DNA of 64,000 nucleotides from Turnera subulata. Lineage: Eukaryota; Streptophyta; Magnoliopsida; Malpighiales; Passifloraceae. Shown here piece by piece: positions 53,269 to 64,000 of the stretch. Within the stretch, counting starts at the first letter, position 1. Each line of letters starts with the position of its first letter. The DNA is taken from NCBI GenBank assembly GCA_028386065.3, contig JAKUCV010006155.1:140560-204559 (forward strand), in the 5' to 3' direction. The notes under the pieces are model-generated. The model made no database searches, had not been told where the DNA came from, and saw nothing but the letters and a program-made list of their open reading frames with translations. A program made the translations under genes and the position numbers.

Positions 53269-54829
53269 TGTGAATACCCGACACAAAATCACTTGGGCCT
53301 ATTAACCTATCCCTTTCACCTTCTTCCTCGGGTCAATCCCATATCATTGGAGTCGCCACCTAAGTTTTATTAGGGACAAAACTTAAGAAAAACCCTCAAA
53401 TGACTCCTTAGGCAACATGGTCATGGCGACCCAAAGATATGGGATCGGGGATTCGTCACGGATGGGAAGGTGTTAGGCACCCAACCATGTTGGGTCGAAA
53501 TCTTGTGCAATCAAAGAGAAAAGTGCACCTTGTGCAAGTGTGCAGGTATGCAAGTATGGAAAACAAAGAAAGGGGGAGGAAAAGACTTGGCTTGCATCCC
53601 GTTGTGAAACCGAGACTACCTACGTACCCGAGTGACCGGGGTCAAAGCCACGTAGTTCTAAACATGGTACCAATCGGCCACTTACATCATCAAAAGCATC
53701 AGCAATCAATCAGCCATAATCAATCAAAAAGGGATTTAGGATTACCTTGTGTAGCCCTCCTCTAGCTCCTTGTAATGGGTTGAGTTCTACACCCACCTTC
53801 TTGCCACTCCTTAGCTCTATGGTTGATCCTCTTCTTGACTCCTCCTTGCTAGACTGCTGCTTGCTGCTCCCCACGAAAATCCTCCAGAGTTTCTGCCTTA
53901 GAAAATATTTCTAGGCTTGGAGAGATAGAGTTTCTCCAAGCAAGAAGAGCTTATGGGTGTGTATGTGAGGAATGTTGTGTGTCCTCTGAAATGTGTGTGA
54001 GGGGTCATATTTATAGTGTTCTGGGAAGCCTAGGGGCATGGACCTGCTTAATGGTGAAGATTATGCCCGAAAATCTGGTCCAAAACCGCGTAGGATCAAA
54101 AAAGAAACAAAATCGGAAAGTCGGGGATTCTGGAGGGGGATGACCGCCATTGCTGGCGGTCATCCACTGCATGACCGCCACTACCGGCGGTCTTATGTGG
54201 ATGCCCGCCGGCAGCTGGCGGTCTTCGCGAGATGGCCGCCGGGTCGCCCCGCGTTTCACCCGTTCTTTCCTTTTCGAGCCCCCAATCTCCCTAATTCAAG
54301 CCTGATTCGATCCTACCGCGTAATCAACCCCTAATCTACCTAGAAATCACTCAATTACTTGGTCATTACTCCCTCAAATTATTCCATAATCAAAAGATTA
54401 CCCATTAACACCTAAAATCATACCAAAAACACATAATCTAATTAAATGATAAGTGGAAAATCAGAGCTAAAATTGATCTGCAAGAAATGTGTTAATGGGC
54501 TGGACAAGCTCTGGAGAATAATTAATTTGGACCCTTAAATTCATTCCTAACCCAAGAATAAATTATTGGGTAAAAACAAATAAAAAAGGCCCAAATATAT
54601 CTTAATGCAAATAAACCTTATCATATGTTTTATCCTAAGGCCATATCATCTCATTAATCCTAGGATTTAAGTGCATAAAGGTTTATGTCATCAAAATACA
54701 TTAATTCTACTAAATTACAATTCATATCATGCTTGAACCTTGGACCAAATCATCTCATTGATCCTAAGTCTACACATGTACAAAGTCTCATTTAGTAAAA
54801 TTTCCGTGGGTCAAATTTGGGTATTCACA
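53269..54829 (-). repeat. Element D 5' LTR
   Basis: Mate of 41201-42771. It contains the minus-strand TATA-like CTATAAATATG (54016-54006) and the palindromic GACCGCC/GGCGGTC cluster at 54138-54225. Confidence 0.88.
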
Positions 54830-57800
54830 ACGCCTCTTGATGAGCGTGTCTATGTGGATAGAGTGTATCGGGGGTGTGATATTTGTATGATGGATCATCA
54901 CTTGCCGATAGATTTATTGTTGTTGCCGATGGCAGACTTTGATGTGATCTTAGGCATGGACTGGTTGTCTTGGTAAGGTGCCCGTGTTGATTGTGCGAAT
55001 AAAAGGGTGAAGTTTCAGCCTATTGGGGAGGCAGAATTTATTTTTCAGGGGAAGTTTGTTTCATCTCAACACCAAATAATTTCTACGGTGAAAGCAGCTC
55101 AAGTAGCACGACAAACCGATTGTTTGTATTTGGCATCAGTACAAAGTGTAGGTGAGCAAAAAATTTCGATTGATCAAGTTCCTGTTGTTAATGAGTTCCT
55201 TGATGTTTTCCCTGATGACTTGTCGGGATTACCACCGGAACATGAGAATGAGTTTGGCATTGAACTTGTGTCTGAGGCAGAACCAGTGTCAATTACACCC
55301 TATTGGATGGCCCCTACGGAATTGAGGGAGTTGAAAACTCAGCTACAAGATTTGCTGGACAAGGGATTTATCAGACCTAGTGTGTCTCCGTGGGGAGCTC
55401 CTGTTTTGTTTGTCAAAAAGAAAGATGGTTCGATGAGAATGTGTGTTGATTATCGGCAATTAAATAAGCTGATGGTGCGAAATAAGTATCTGTTGCCACG
55501 CATCGACGATTTGTTTGATCAGTTTCAGAGAGCCAAATACTTCTCAAAAATTAATTTGAGATCAGGGTATCATCAGTTGAGGGTAAAGGAGGAGGATGTG
55601 CGAATAACAGCCTTCCGGACACGGTATGGGCACTACGAATTTTTGGTGATGCCATTTGGTTTAACCAACGCACCAGCAACGTTTATGGACTTGATGAACC
55701 GAATATTCAAGCAGTACCTTGATAAGTTTGTGATTGTGTTTATTGATGATGTGCTTGTCTCTTCAAAGACCAAAGAGGAGCATGAAGAATACTTGAAAAT
55801 TGTATTGTTGATTCTACGGGAGGAAAAGTTGTTTGCAAAGTTCTCCAAGTGTGAGTTCTGGTTGGAAAAGGTGTCATTCTTAGGCCATGTTATATCGGCC
55901 GAGGGCATTGATGTAGACCTCCAGAAAGTGGAGGCAATTCTGAAGTGGCCGAAGCCGACCAATGTAACAGAAGTACGAAATTTCCTCGGGTTGGCAAGAT
56001 ATTACCGACGGTTTGTTAAAGGATTTTCTTCAATTGCTGCACCTTTGTGTGGGTTGACACAAAAGAAGAAGCCATTTGTATGGTCTGACGCTTGTGAAAC
56101 TAGCTTCCAGGAGTTAAAATATAGGTTAACAACAACACCAATACTTGCGCTGCCTAAGGAAGAAGGTGTATACACCGTGTACTGTGATGCATCAAGAGTT
56201 GGATTGGGCTGTGTTTTAATGCAAGATGGCAGGGTGATTGCGTATGCAACCCAGAAACTCAAGAAGAATGAGGAGAATTACCCGGTGCACGATCTTGAAA
56301 TGGCAGCAGTAGTATTTGCTCTGAAAATTTGGAGGCATTACTTGTATGGGGAGCCTTGTGAAATTTACTCGGATCATAAAAGTCTGAAGTATATAATGGA
56401 GCAGCGGGATCTGAACTTGAGGCAACGGAGATGGGTTGAGTTGTTGAAAGATTATGATTATGTCATCAAGTACCATCCCGGTAAAGCTAATGTTGTAGCT
56501 GATGCACTGAGCCGAAAATCTGTTGATAGTTTAGCACATTTTGGTGTGGTCAGAAGGCCTGCAGTTGGGGCTTTGCATGAATTGTTGGATCAAGAATTTC
56601 ATTGCTCAGTTGCCGAATCGGGGGCATTGTTAGCTTACTACCAGGTGCGCCCCACTTTAAATGATGAGATAGCAAAAGCTCAGAATGACGATGCTGAAAC
56701 TAAGTCGTGGAAAGAAAAAGTAAACCGAGGGGAACTAGCTGGATTTGTTGTTGGTGATGATGGAATTCTTAGATACGGCACGAGAGTATATGTTCCTGAT
56801 GTAGGAAATCTCCGCGGTAGACTATTGAATGAAGCTCATCAAACTAGATACACATTACACCCAGGATCCACCAAAATGTACCATGATTTAAAAACACATT
56901 ACTGGTGGAACAACATGGGACGTGGTCGATTATGTCTCTAAATGTTTGATATGTCAGCAAGTGAAGGGAGAACACCAAAAACCACCAGGGTTGCTTCAGT
57001 CCTTGTAAGTTCCAGAATGGAAGTGGGAAAGAGAGACCATAGATTTTTTCAGCGGGTTGTCGCGGACTGCAAGCGGATTTGATTCCATTTGGGTAATCGT
57101 AGACAGATTGACCAAATCCGCACAGTTTCTTCCGGTGAAAAGTACTTATAATTTTGCCAAGCTAGCATAGGTTTACATTGATGAGATCGTGAGGCTTCAT
57201 GGTATGCCTGTTTCAATTGTATCTGATAGGGGTACGCAGTTCACATCAAGATTTTAGCGAAGCTTCCAGGAAGCATTGGGAACCTAACTCGACTTGAGTA
57301 CTGCGTTTCACCCGCAAACTGATGGGCAAAGTGAACGGGTGATACAAATTCTGGAAGATATGTTGCGAGCTTGCGTGCTAAGTTATGGGGATAGTTGGAA
57401 TAAATACTTGTCATTGGTTGAATTTGCCTATAACAATAGCTACCAATCCAGTATTGGTATGGCTCCATATGAGGTGTTATATGGTCGCAGGTGTCGAACA
57501 CCGATTTGTTGGGATGAAGTTGGGGTCAGAAAATTGCTAGGGCCTAAAGTTGTTGAGCTGACAACCGAAAAGGTAAAAATAGCCCGTGAAAATCTAGCCG
57601 TAGCCCAGAGCAAGCAAAAGTCCTATGCAGATAATAGAAGACGGGACTTGGAGTTCTCAGTTGGGGATATGGTTTTCCTTAAAGTTTCACCCACAAAAGG
57701 AGTGCTACGATTCGGAAGAAAAGGGAAATTAAGTCCCCGTTATTTGGGTCCATTTGAGGTACTTGAAAAGATCAAACCAGTGGCGTATCTTCTTGCATTG

Positions 57801-58098
57801 CCACCAAACTTATCACAAATACACCCGGTGTTTCATGTATCAATGCTAAGGAAATATCTTCCGGACCCCTCACATGTTTTAATACCAAAGGAGATTCAGT
57901 TAGGGGAGGAATTAACCTATAAAGCTCAGCCAATTGAGATAGTAGATAGGCAGGTACGCAGACTCCGTAATAAGGAGGTCGTTTCTGTGAAAGTTTTGTG
58001 GGAAGATCCCTCTGGACAGGAGGTTACTTGGGAGTCCGAAAAAGAAATGCTGGGCAAATACCCACACTTATTCTCAGGTAAATTCGAGGACGAATTTA
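54830..58098 (+). pseudogene. Element A pol: protease end, RT, RNase H, integrase (defective)
   Basis: The protease ends with ADFDVILGMDWLSW, then an in-frame TAA (54974-54976). An uninterrupted 644-codon frame from 55007 to 56941 holds RT ([45 protein letters not shown], catalytic VFIDDVLV) and RNase H ([28 protein letters not shown]). It ends in [11 protein letters not shown]. Integrase then breaks: a frameshift near 56,925 and stops near 57,007, 57,170 and 57,258 interrupt the CLICQQ zinc region and the DDE core ([24 protein letters not shown]). The final frame 57294-58247 carries the integrase C-terminus and a chromodomain-like end (HPVFHVSMLRKYLPDPSHVL, VLWEDPSGQEVTWE) and then runs into the LTR. 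In an active element these would be one polyprotein. Confidence 0.9.
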
Positions 58099-58099
58099 T

Positions 58100-58114
58100 A
58101 AAAGGGAGAGATGA
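58100..58114 (+). promoter_or_regulatory. Polypurine tract of element A
   Basis: AAAAGGGAGAGATGA lies directly before the right LTR, preceded by the usual gypsy TTCGAGGACGAATTT. Confidence 0.75.
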
Positions 58115-59577
58115 TGTGATAACCCTCGTAATTAAGGTACAATGCGTTTACTTGATGAGAAAAGGTGTTGGATGTGAGTTGGTTTCGGTAGGTCTCGGTA
58201 GGCCGAACATTGGCCTCAGTTGGCTAGAACTGGTACTGGTGGATTAATTAACTAATCACCGATTAGTGTGTGCTTGGGGGAATTAACTGAGTATTAGTTA
58301 AGGGCTAAGTATGGGGCGAAGTGGCTGAGTTTTGTTGGTTGAGAGCATAAGCAGGAGGAGGATAGCTGGTGGTGGCAAATAAAGATGAGGTGGAGAGCTG
58401 TTTAGGCAAGGTGGCAGATTTTGGTGCAAGAGGCAGCAAATGGCTACTTAGTCACCTACTTGCCTCAGCCATATCTACCCAAGCAGGCACCTCAAGCCTC
58501 ATTTCTGCCCCAAATTCATGATAGGCACAGGGAGAAGAAACACTCAGCCATCCTCCAAGTTCTCCCCAGCAGCTAGCACACAAAGGAAGGGGGTAAGTGA
58601 TTTGAGTTGCAATTCTTAAGGGTTTTGATATTAATTGGCTTGCTTGGTGTGCCGTTGGCCTAGGCTGTGAACCAATTCGGTTTTGTGAGAAGTATGTAAT
58701 CTTGTTATTGGATGTTGGCTTGATGAAGGGACAGTATGTGAGGTTGGGGGCGTCAGTTGGTGAAATTAAGGCACGACTGACTCGCAGGAGGCCAATTGGT
58801 GCGCATGGTGCGTAGAATTTCCCCTGCTGGTGGTCAATTAGTCCTTCCAGTGATTGGTAGGCTTAGACAGGGCAACCTGAGGGTTTGTAGATTTAATAAA
58901 CGCCCAAGTAGTTGTGCTATACACTTGGTTTAGGTTGATGACTAGAGTTGGCGTACCAATACCTGTATTGGTGCCAACCAATTGATCTAACTTGGCTAGC
59001 TGGTGTGTAGGCTAATTTGTATGAGTTCCTACTGATGACTTGTGTTGCTATGTCTTTTATTGATGGATATTTGTGTGTGGCAGGTGCTAGAAACCCATGA
59101 GCACCAAAGGAAGGAGAAGGGCCTAGTGAGGCCTAAATTTGGGTAAGTTTGGTTGCATACTTGTGTGACCGCACTGATGCCTATTGGCTTGGTGGATGAT
59201 TCAATTACCTAATGAGATGGCACCTAAGGTGCAACTGAGATGTTGAGATGTTTATGATATGCCTTGGCTTAAGATGAGTCCGATATTCGGGCTATGCATT
59301 TCATGCATTCCATTTGCATCATGACATATACATGAGATGGTATTGTGATGGACCTTGCAGTGCTCCTAGGCTGCTTGGTTAACTGAGATGGTGGTGGAGT
59401 TGTGCTTGGCGCCGTGTATGATTCTGGTAGCCAATCGGTTAAGCCTCGTACGTAGGGCTATGGGCTAAGGAGCAACACCTGTTGGCAAGGCTACCGGACC
59501 TCCAAGTAGGCTAGGTACAATCCCACGACAGCTTACCTGTGGGCTGATCACGGTGACTTGAGATGTTTGTTGTTGGA
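58115..59577 (+). repeat. Element A right LTR, first part
   Basis: Matches 27258-28714 and is broken at TTGGA (59573-59577) by C2. Confidence 0.9.
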
Positions 59578-62275
59578 AGAAGCGCCCCGACCCGTATTTA
59601 CCATACACAGTAAACACGTGCCGAAACTATTCTTATTGATAGAACAGACAGTACATCGCAGACAAAATACTACACGGTGAATACAAATACACCAAAAGTA
59701 CAAAGAAACATCTGTCACCCTCACTCGGGGACCATTATTCAATCCACACACATTACTCAACAGCAACAGCATAATCCAGTATAGCAGCATCACAAATAAA
59801 ATAGGAAAGCAGCAACACATCAACATATATTACACAACAACGGAAGTCTTATATGCAGATACAGCGGAGGTATGGATCAGAAGTCAGGTGGAGAAGAAAG
59901 CAGCAGCCATCGAACGTCGTACCTGAACTACGAAATAACTCAACCTACGAGATGAAACCCCGCAGACGAGGGGTGAGTCCGAAGTGCTCACCGACAAAGG
60001 ATAAACAGAGATATGCAGGCAACTATAATACTTTCGAAGTAATTACAGGCAAAAACATCACAAGGAATCTACCATAACATAACTGAGCCAAGACCAAAAG
60101 AATATTTATTATTATTACCAATTTTATCTTCCGGGCCCCTGTCACTGGACAAGCTAGGGTCGTACCTGGTTATTAACTAATTCCAGATGCCAGGCCAAAA
60201 CACAATCCGGGATCAACATCCCAACAACAACCAATCCGGGATCAACTTCCCAATATCCAATTCATCCGAGGATCAACATCCCCAATATCCAAGCAAAACC
60301 GGCCATGACACCACAGAACTAGCCTCTAATCATCTAGTCGTACCACTACCTTCCACGTGACAATTATATCATCATCTCAAATTCAGTTCCAATTCCATTA
60401 CTCTTTCATCAATTATCCAACTTTCTATTATCTCAGATTATTCCACAGACTGAACCATCAATAGACTAATAACATCAAATATTCACAGTTATCAGTTCAA
60501 CATTAATCTCAACACAATACCCACAAGACCAATCATAATCCAACAACAGCAACAACAATATCTATAGCAATCAAATAACTAACAATGATCATCTCAGCAG
60601 TTCAATCAAATAACAAAAACATACACAGTATTACGGGCACATATCTAAGGTTATCCATCCTCACCTTAGCCAATTATTAATTTTGGAAATGCCCTACAAA
60701 CTCCAAGTCTGGTTCCTCAGGTATCTGCTCGTTATCAACTCCTAAATAAAACAAATAATATGCACATATAAGATGATATGCAAATGTTATGCTAGTACTG
60801 TATATCGAAAAATAAATATTAACTCGTCTCGGTTACTGCCTCGGGTTATTTCTCCATTATCATCATAATTCACCATTTATTTCCAGTGTCCAAAATAATA
60901 CCATACCTATACCTATACCAGGATACTATACCGGTACAATACTTACTTTGATAATACCCTTTCCATATATTTTTCCCTCATAACAATTATTTTATACCAT
61001 ATATATTTATTTTCCAAAATATTATTTCCCAAAGTTTATTTTCCAAAATTATATATTTTTTCCAGATTTTATTCTCTTTTTCCAGAATTTCTTTTTTTTT
61101 TTAATTCGGACTCGGCCTATAAGTCCAAACTCAGCCTACCACATGGGCCAACCCAAGCCCAAAGCAGGGCCTAGGCGCTAACCCACATAGTAGGCCCAGC
61201 AGCCCTCAGCCCAACCCGTTCAAAACTCAAGCTCCAAACCCAACTCCCAAAACTGGATCAAACCCAAACCAACCAGCCCGCGACCCGGTCAAGCCAACCC
61301 GACCCAAACATGACTTATCTGGGTCGTCACAACCCGCAATGGCTCACCTTGCAGACGGCGAGCTCGACGACGGAGCGAGGCGACTCGGGGCGACGGTGGA
61401 GGCAAGATGGCGGCGAGGAGGCAGCTATTCGTTGTGGCGTTCGTCGGCAGCAGCAGGGAGGGAGGACTCGGGTGGCTTCGTCGTCGGCGGCTGCAGCGAG
61501 GAGAAGAAGAGAGGAAAGACGGCGCGGCCGGTTTGTCGGGGAGGAGAGGAAGGGAGAAGGAAGGTGGCTGGTGGACTGGTGGCGGCTCGGGTGGCGGTTG
61601 CAGGTGGTCTGCCGCTTGTGGTGGTGTTTCACGGCAAGGAGGAGGAAGAAGAGGATGGGGTGTGGGAGATGACGTGGCAGCCGGGGGTGGTGTGTTTTTT
61701 GTTTTTTTTTATTTTTCTTTTCTGGTTGGCTTGGTAGATGAGTTTTGCTGTAGGAGGTTTGCAGGTGAGTTTTGTAGGAGAAATGCAGGGAAGAGAGCTG
61801 GGTTGTGAGTGTTTACGGGAAGGAAAAAAAAAGTGATGTGGTGCACTGGAAGCAGATGAAGGTACAGGTAAACATGCAAGATTGGTGAATCACGAGCAAA
61901 GACACTGATGAAGCACGGGTGGCACAATCCGCTCACAAGCTTCACAGTAGAGGGCGGCGGCAGCCTAATACTGTGCAGCAAGTGAGGCGGGTTCTATCTG
62001 GACCAGAAAATAACTATAATACCCCCTTAGCTTTATTTCTGGTCTGCTATCTCAAGGTTAAACCCGACTTTTCTGAAGATTCCTGGATCCAAAAAATTCC
62101 AACTTTGGTCCGTAAAATCAGCAGAAAAATCCCGAACGTGGGACAGGGCTCGATTTCGAATTCCAAAGCTCGAATTACCATAAATTAATTACCCAAGATT
62201 AATTTTAATGGTAAATAACTGTATAAAAACTTTACGGTACTGGTAAAAATGCGAAAAATTACCGGCGCTGTTACA
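59578..62275 (-). repeat. C2 3' LTR (2,698 bp)
   Basis: Begins AGAAGCGCCCCGACCCG (first base probably changed from T) and ends GGCGCTGTTACA. Related to C1 throughout, with a GC-rich segment at about 61,340-61,640 as in C1. Confidence 0.85.
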
Positions 62276-62376
62276 GCCTACCCACCTTAAAAGAATTTCG
62301 TCCCCGAAATTCTCTCTGATGTTGAAAACAGGTGCGGATACTGAGAACACATGTGGTCCTCAACTTCCCATGTATA

Positions 62377-63907
62377 CTAGTTTGCAGAATGCTTGCTCCA
62401 CTTAACCTTTACCATCGGAATGACTCGGTTCCTCAACTGTCTGACCTCTCGGGCAAGAATCTGCTCTAGCAATTCTGTATACGTAAGATCCTCTATGACC
62501 TCAACATCTACTGTAGTAACCACGTGACTCGGGTCTGATCTGTACCTCCTCAACATGGAAACATGGAACACATCATGAATCCGTGAAAACTCTTCCGGCA
62601 AAGCTAATCTGTACGCCAAGGGTCCAACCTTTTCCACGATCTCATGCGGCCCGATGAACTTGGGACTCAACTTCCCTCTTTTCCCGAATCTGATAACTCC
62701 CTTCCATGGTGCAACTCGGAGGAAAACTCTTTCTCCCACCTGGTACTCCATCTCATGACGATGTTTGTCAGCATAACTCTTCTGACGGTCTTGTGCTGCT
62801 CTCATACTCTGCTTAACTACCTGAATCTTATCAATTGTCTGATTAACCAAATCTAGACCCACAATCAAACGGAGACCTTCTTCATCCCAACATACTAGAC
62901 TTCGGCACTTCCTTCCTTAAAGAGCTTCAAACGGTGGCATGCCGATACTGGAATGGAAACTGTTGTTGTAGGCGAACTCCGCTAGAGGCAAATACTGATC
63001 CCAACTCCCACTGAAATTAAGAGCACAAGCCCTTAACATGTCCTCCAGTGTCTGAATAGTCCTCTCTGACTGTCCGTCTGTCTGAGGGTGAAAAGCGGTA
63101 CTGAAACTCAACTTCGTACCCAAAGTTGTTTGCAGACTCTTCCAAAACCGTGATGTAAATCTCGGATCTCTGTCTAAGACTATGGACTTAGGGATTCCGT
63201 GTAGTCTCACAATCTTTGCAACATATTATTTTGCCAACTTATCCAGAGTATCAGTCTGTCGGATGGGGAGAAAATGAGCTGATTTTGTAAGTCGGTCAAC
63301 AATAACCCAGATGGCATCATGCTGTCTCCGAGTTAACGGTAGTCCAACCATAAAATCCATAGTGATCATCTTCCACTTCCACTCTGGCACTGTCAAAGAT
63401 CTCAATTTTCCTGCTAGAGCCTGATGCTCGGCTTTCACTTGCTGGCAGGTGATACACTTAGCAACATACTCGGCTACATCTTTCTTCATACGCGGCCACC
63501 AAAAATGACTCCTCAAATTCTGATACATCTTGGTGCTTCCAGGATGCATAACATACGGCGTCATATGTCCTTCTTCCAAAATCTGACTACGTAGGTCACC
63601 AACACTGGGTACACATAGGCATTTTCCTAGCATCAGTGCACTATCCTCGGCTATATGAAACTTATCTTCTTTTCAACTGTGGACTACTTCCTTCAGCTTG
63701 ATCAAGTCGGGATCTCCATCTTGTAGTTTCACAATCCAGCCTCTTAGGTTAGACTTAACTTCAATATGGGTCAACAAAGCTCCTGTCTCGTCCACTAACA
63801 AATCAACTCCCATCTTCCTTAACTCGATAAGAGAGGATACCGAGTAGGTCGTGGAAGCTTCTTCTGGTTGTCTCCGGCTCAAAGCATCTGTTACCCGAGT
63901 TGTTACA
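62377..63907 (-). pseudogene. C2 pol remnant: RNase H tail, integrase, chromodomain-like end
   Basis: Reads from 63907 leftward. VTDALSRRQPEEAST opens the linker. The zinc region is [20 protein letters not shown] with CITCQQVKAEH. The DDE core is MDFMVGLPLTRRQHDAIWVI, then [12 protein letters not shown] and [13 protein letters not shown]. The C-terminal part is RFGKRGKLSPKFIGPHEIVE and FHVSMLRRYRSDPSHVV. Stops at about 63,673, 63,226 and 62,917 split it into four frames. It is diverged from element A's integrase, so it is a different family of the same group. Confidence 0.87.
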
Positions 63908-64000
63908 TTGGATGTGTTCTGCCGCTGTATGTGTCTTTGCTGATGCCTTGTATGTCACCTGCTTATTGAGTCGTTGGCTCACCCCCCCCCCCCCCCCCCC
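63908..64000 (+). repeat. Element A right LTR, continued to window edge
   Basis: Aligns with 28710-28793 of the left LTR after C2 is removed. The last 15-16 bases are all C, where the left LTR has only six C followed by TCTTTCC. Confidence 0.8.

Larger units (their letters stand above)
41201..54829 (-). mobile_element. Element D: non-autonomous Tat/Ogre-like LTR element carrying a PMD gene
   Basis: LTRs are 41201-42771 and 53269-54829 (TGTGAAT...TTCACA), with target duplication ACGCC at 41196-41200 and 54830-54834. Three signs give minus orientation. A PBS-like TGGCGACCGCTGGGGA follows the right-hand LTR on the minus strand (about 53266-53251). A purine tract GAGGGGCATC precedes the left-hand LTR (42781-42772). 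A TATA box CTATAAATAG lies at 41943-41934 on the minus strand. The PBS resembles the tRNA-Arg-type site of Tat/Ogre elements. The interior has no recognisable protease, RT or integrase. It holds a gag-position ORF near the 5' LTR, solo LTR E, and a PMD gene in antisense before the 3' LTR, the position where Tat-lineage elements are known to carry extra antisense ORFs. Confidence 0.85.
59578..63907 (-). mobile_element. C2: internally deleted gypsy element, minus orientation
   Basis: Target duplication TTGGA at 59573-59577 and 63908-63912. The left 2.7 kb (59578-62275) is an LTR of the C1 family. To its right the minus strand reads PPT (AAGGTGGGTAGGC next to 62276), chromodomain-like end, integrase and the last part of RNase H, then stops at 63907. 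The 5' LTR, gag, protease and RT are missing. Yet the right end still begins TGTAACA on the minus strand, the same seven bases that start this family's LTR. Confidence 0.85.
27258..64000 (+). mobile_element. Element A: Ty3/gypsy chromovirus, interrupted by five insertions, right end off-window
   Basis: Both LTRs begin TGTGATAA-CCTCG (27258 and 58115). After subtracting elements B, C1, D and C2 the parts read in one order and strand: left LTR (27258-29041 plus 36428-36552), PBS (36555-36566), gag (36680-38063), protease (41078-41200 plus 54835 on), RT-RNase H (to about 56520), integrase with chromodomain-like end (to about 58080), PPT (58100-58114) and right LTR (58115-59577 plus 63908-64000). 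Domain order RT-RNaseH-IN defines Ty3/gypsy, and the long LTRs and HPVFHVSMLRKY...LRNKEVVSVKVLW tail suggest the Tekay/Del chromovirus group. By eye the two LTRs differ about once every 20 bases over the first 400 bp, so it is not a new insertion. Frameshifts and stops in gag, protease and integrase make it non-functional. Confidence 0.9.

Noticed and set aside
61310..61808. Overlapping Arg/Gly-rich ORFs in C2
   Set aside because: GC-rich LTR leader; no domain, frames not conserved with C1.

Overview
This window is nuclear DNA of a flowering plant, most likely a eudicot. The evidence is intron-rich genes with short GT-AG introns, a plastid-targeted release factor, a plant-type mTERF gene, tRNA-derived SINEs and nested Ty3/gypsy retrotransposons. 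The DNA is AT-rich, and two single N characters suggest a draft assembly. I cannot name the species. All exon coordinates come from reading splice sites and checking phase by eye.

Bases 1-24,650 are gene space. Four genes lie head-to-tail on the minus strand: the 5' part of PEX6 (83-1536, cut by the window edge), an intronless mTERF-family gene (2279-3481), a 15-exon SPATA20-like thioredoxin-fold gene (3965-9416) and a 14-exon plastid release factor 1 gene (10147-14684). A spacer follows with two abutting SINE insertions, a 1.46-kb solo LTR with a 5-bp target duplication, and a third SINE. Then comes a seven-exon, five-finger CCCH zinc-finger gene on the plus strand (21926-24644). These genes serve unrelated jobs (peroxisome import, organelle gene expression, redox/sugar-epimerase-like function, plastid translation termination, RNA or DNA binding); I see no operon-like logic.

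Bases 27,258-64,000 are one Ty3/gypsy chromovirus (element A, plus strand) that runs off the right edge and has been opened by later insertions. Element B (29042-36422, TSD TGCGC) sits in A's left LTR and carries a Mutator-type MITE (29578-30398, 9-bp TSD) in its first LTR. Solo LTR C1 (38064-41072, TSD GTTAA) separates A's gag from its protease. Element D (41201-54829, TSD ACGCC, minus strand) splits the protease and contains solo LTR E (48837-51910, TSD AGTAA). C2 (59578-63907, TSD TTGGA, minus strand), an internally deleted gypsy copy, sits in A's right LTR. Removing the insertions reconnects A in order: LTR, PBS, gag, protease, RT, RNase H, integrase, chromodomain-like tail, PPT, LTR. All copies look defective.

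The most interesting object is element D. It has LTRs, PBS and PPT of Tat/Ogre type but no recognisable pol. It carries an intron-containing plant mobile domain (PMD) gene antisense to its own transcription. The D LTR promoter and the PMD promoter share dense arrays of the 7-mer GGCGGTC/GACCGCC upstream of their TATA-like boxes.
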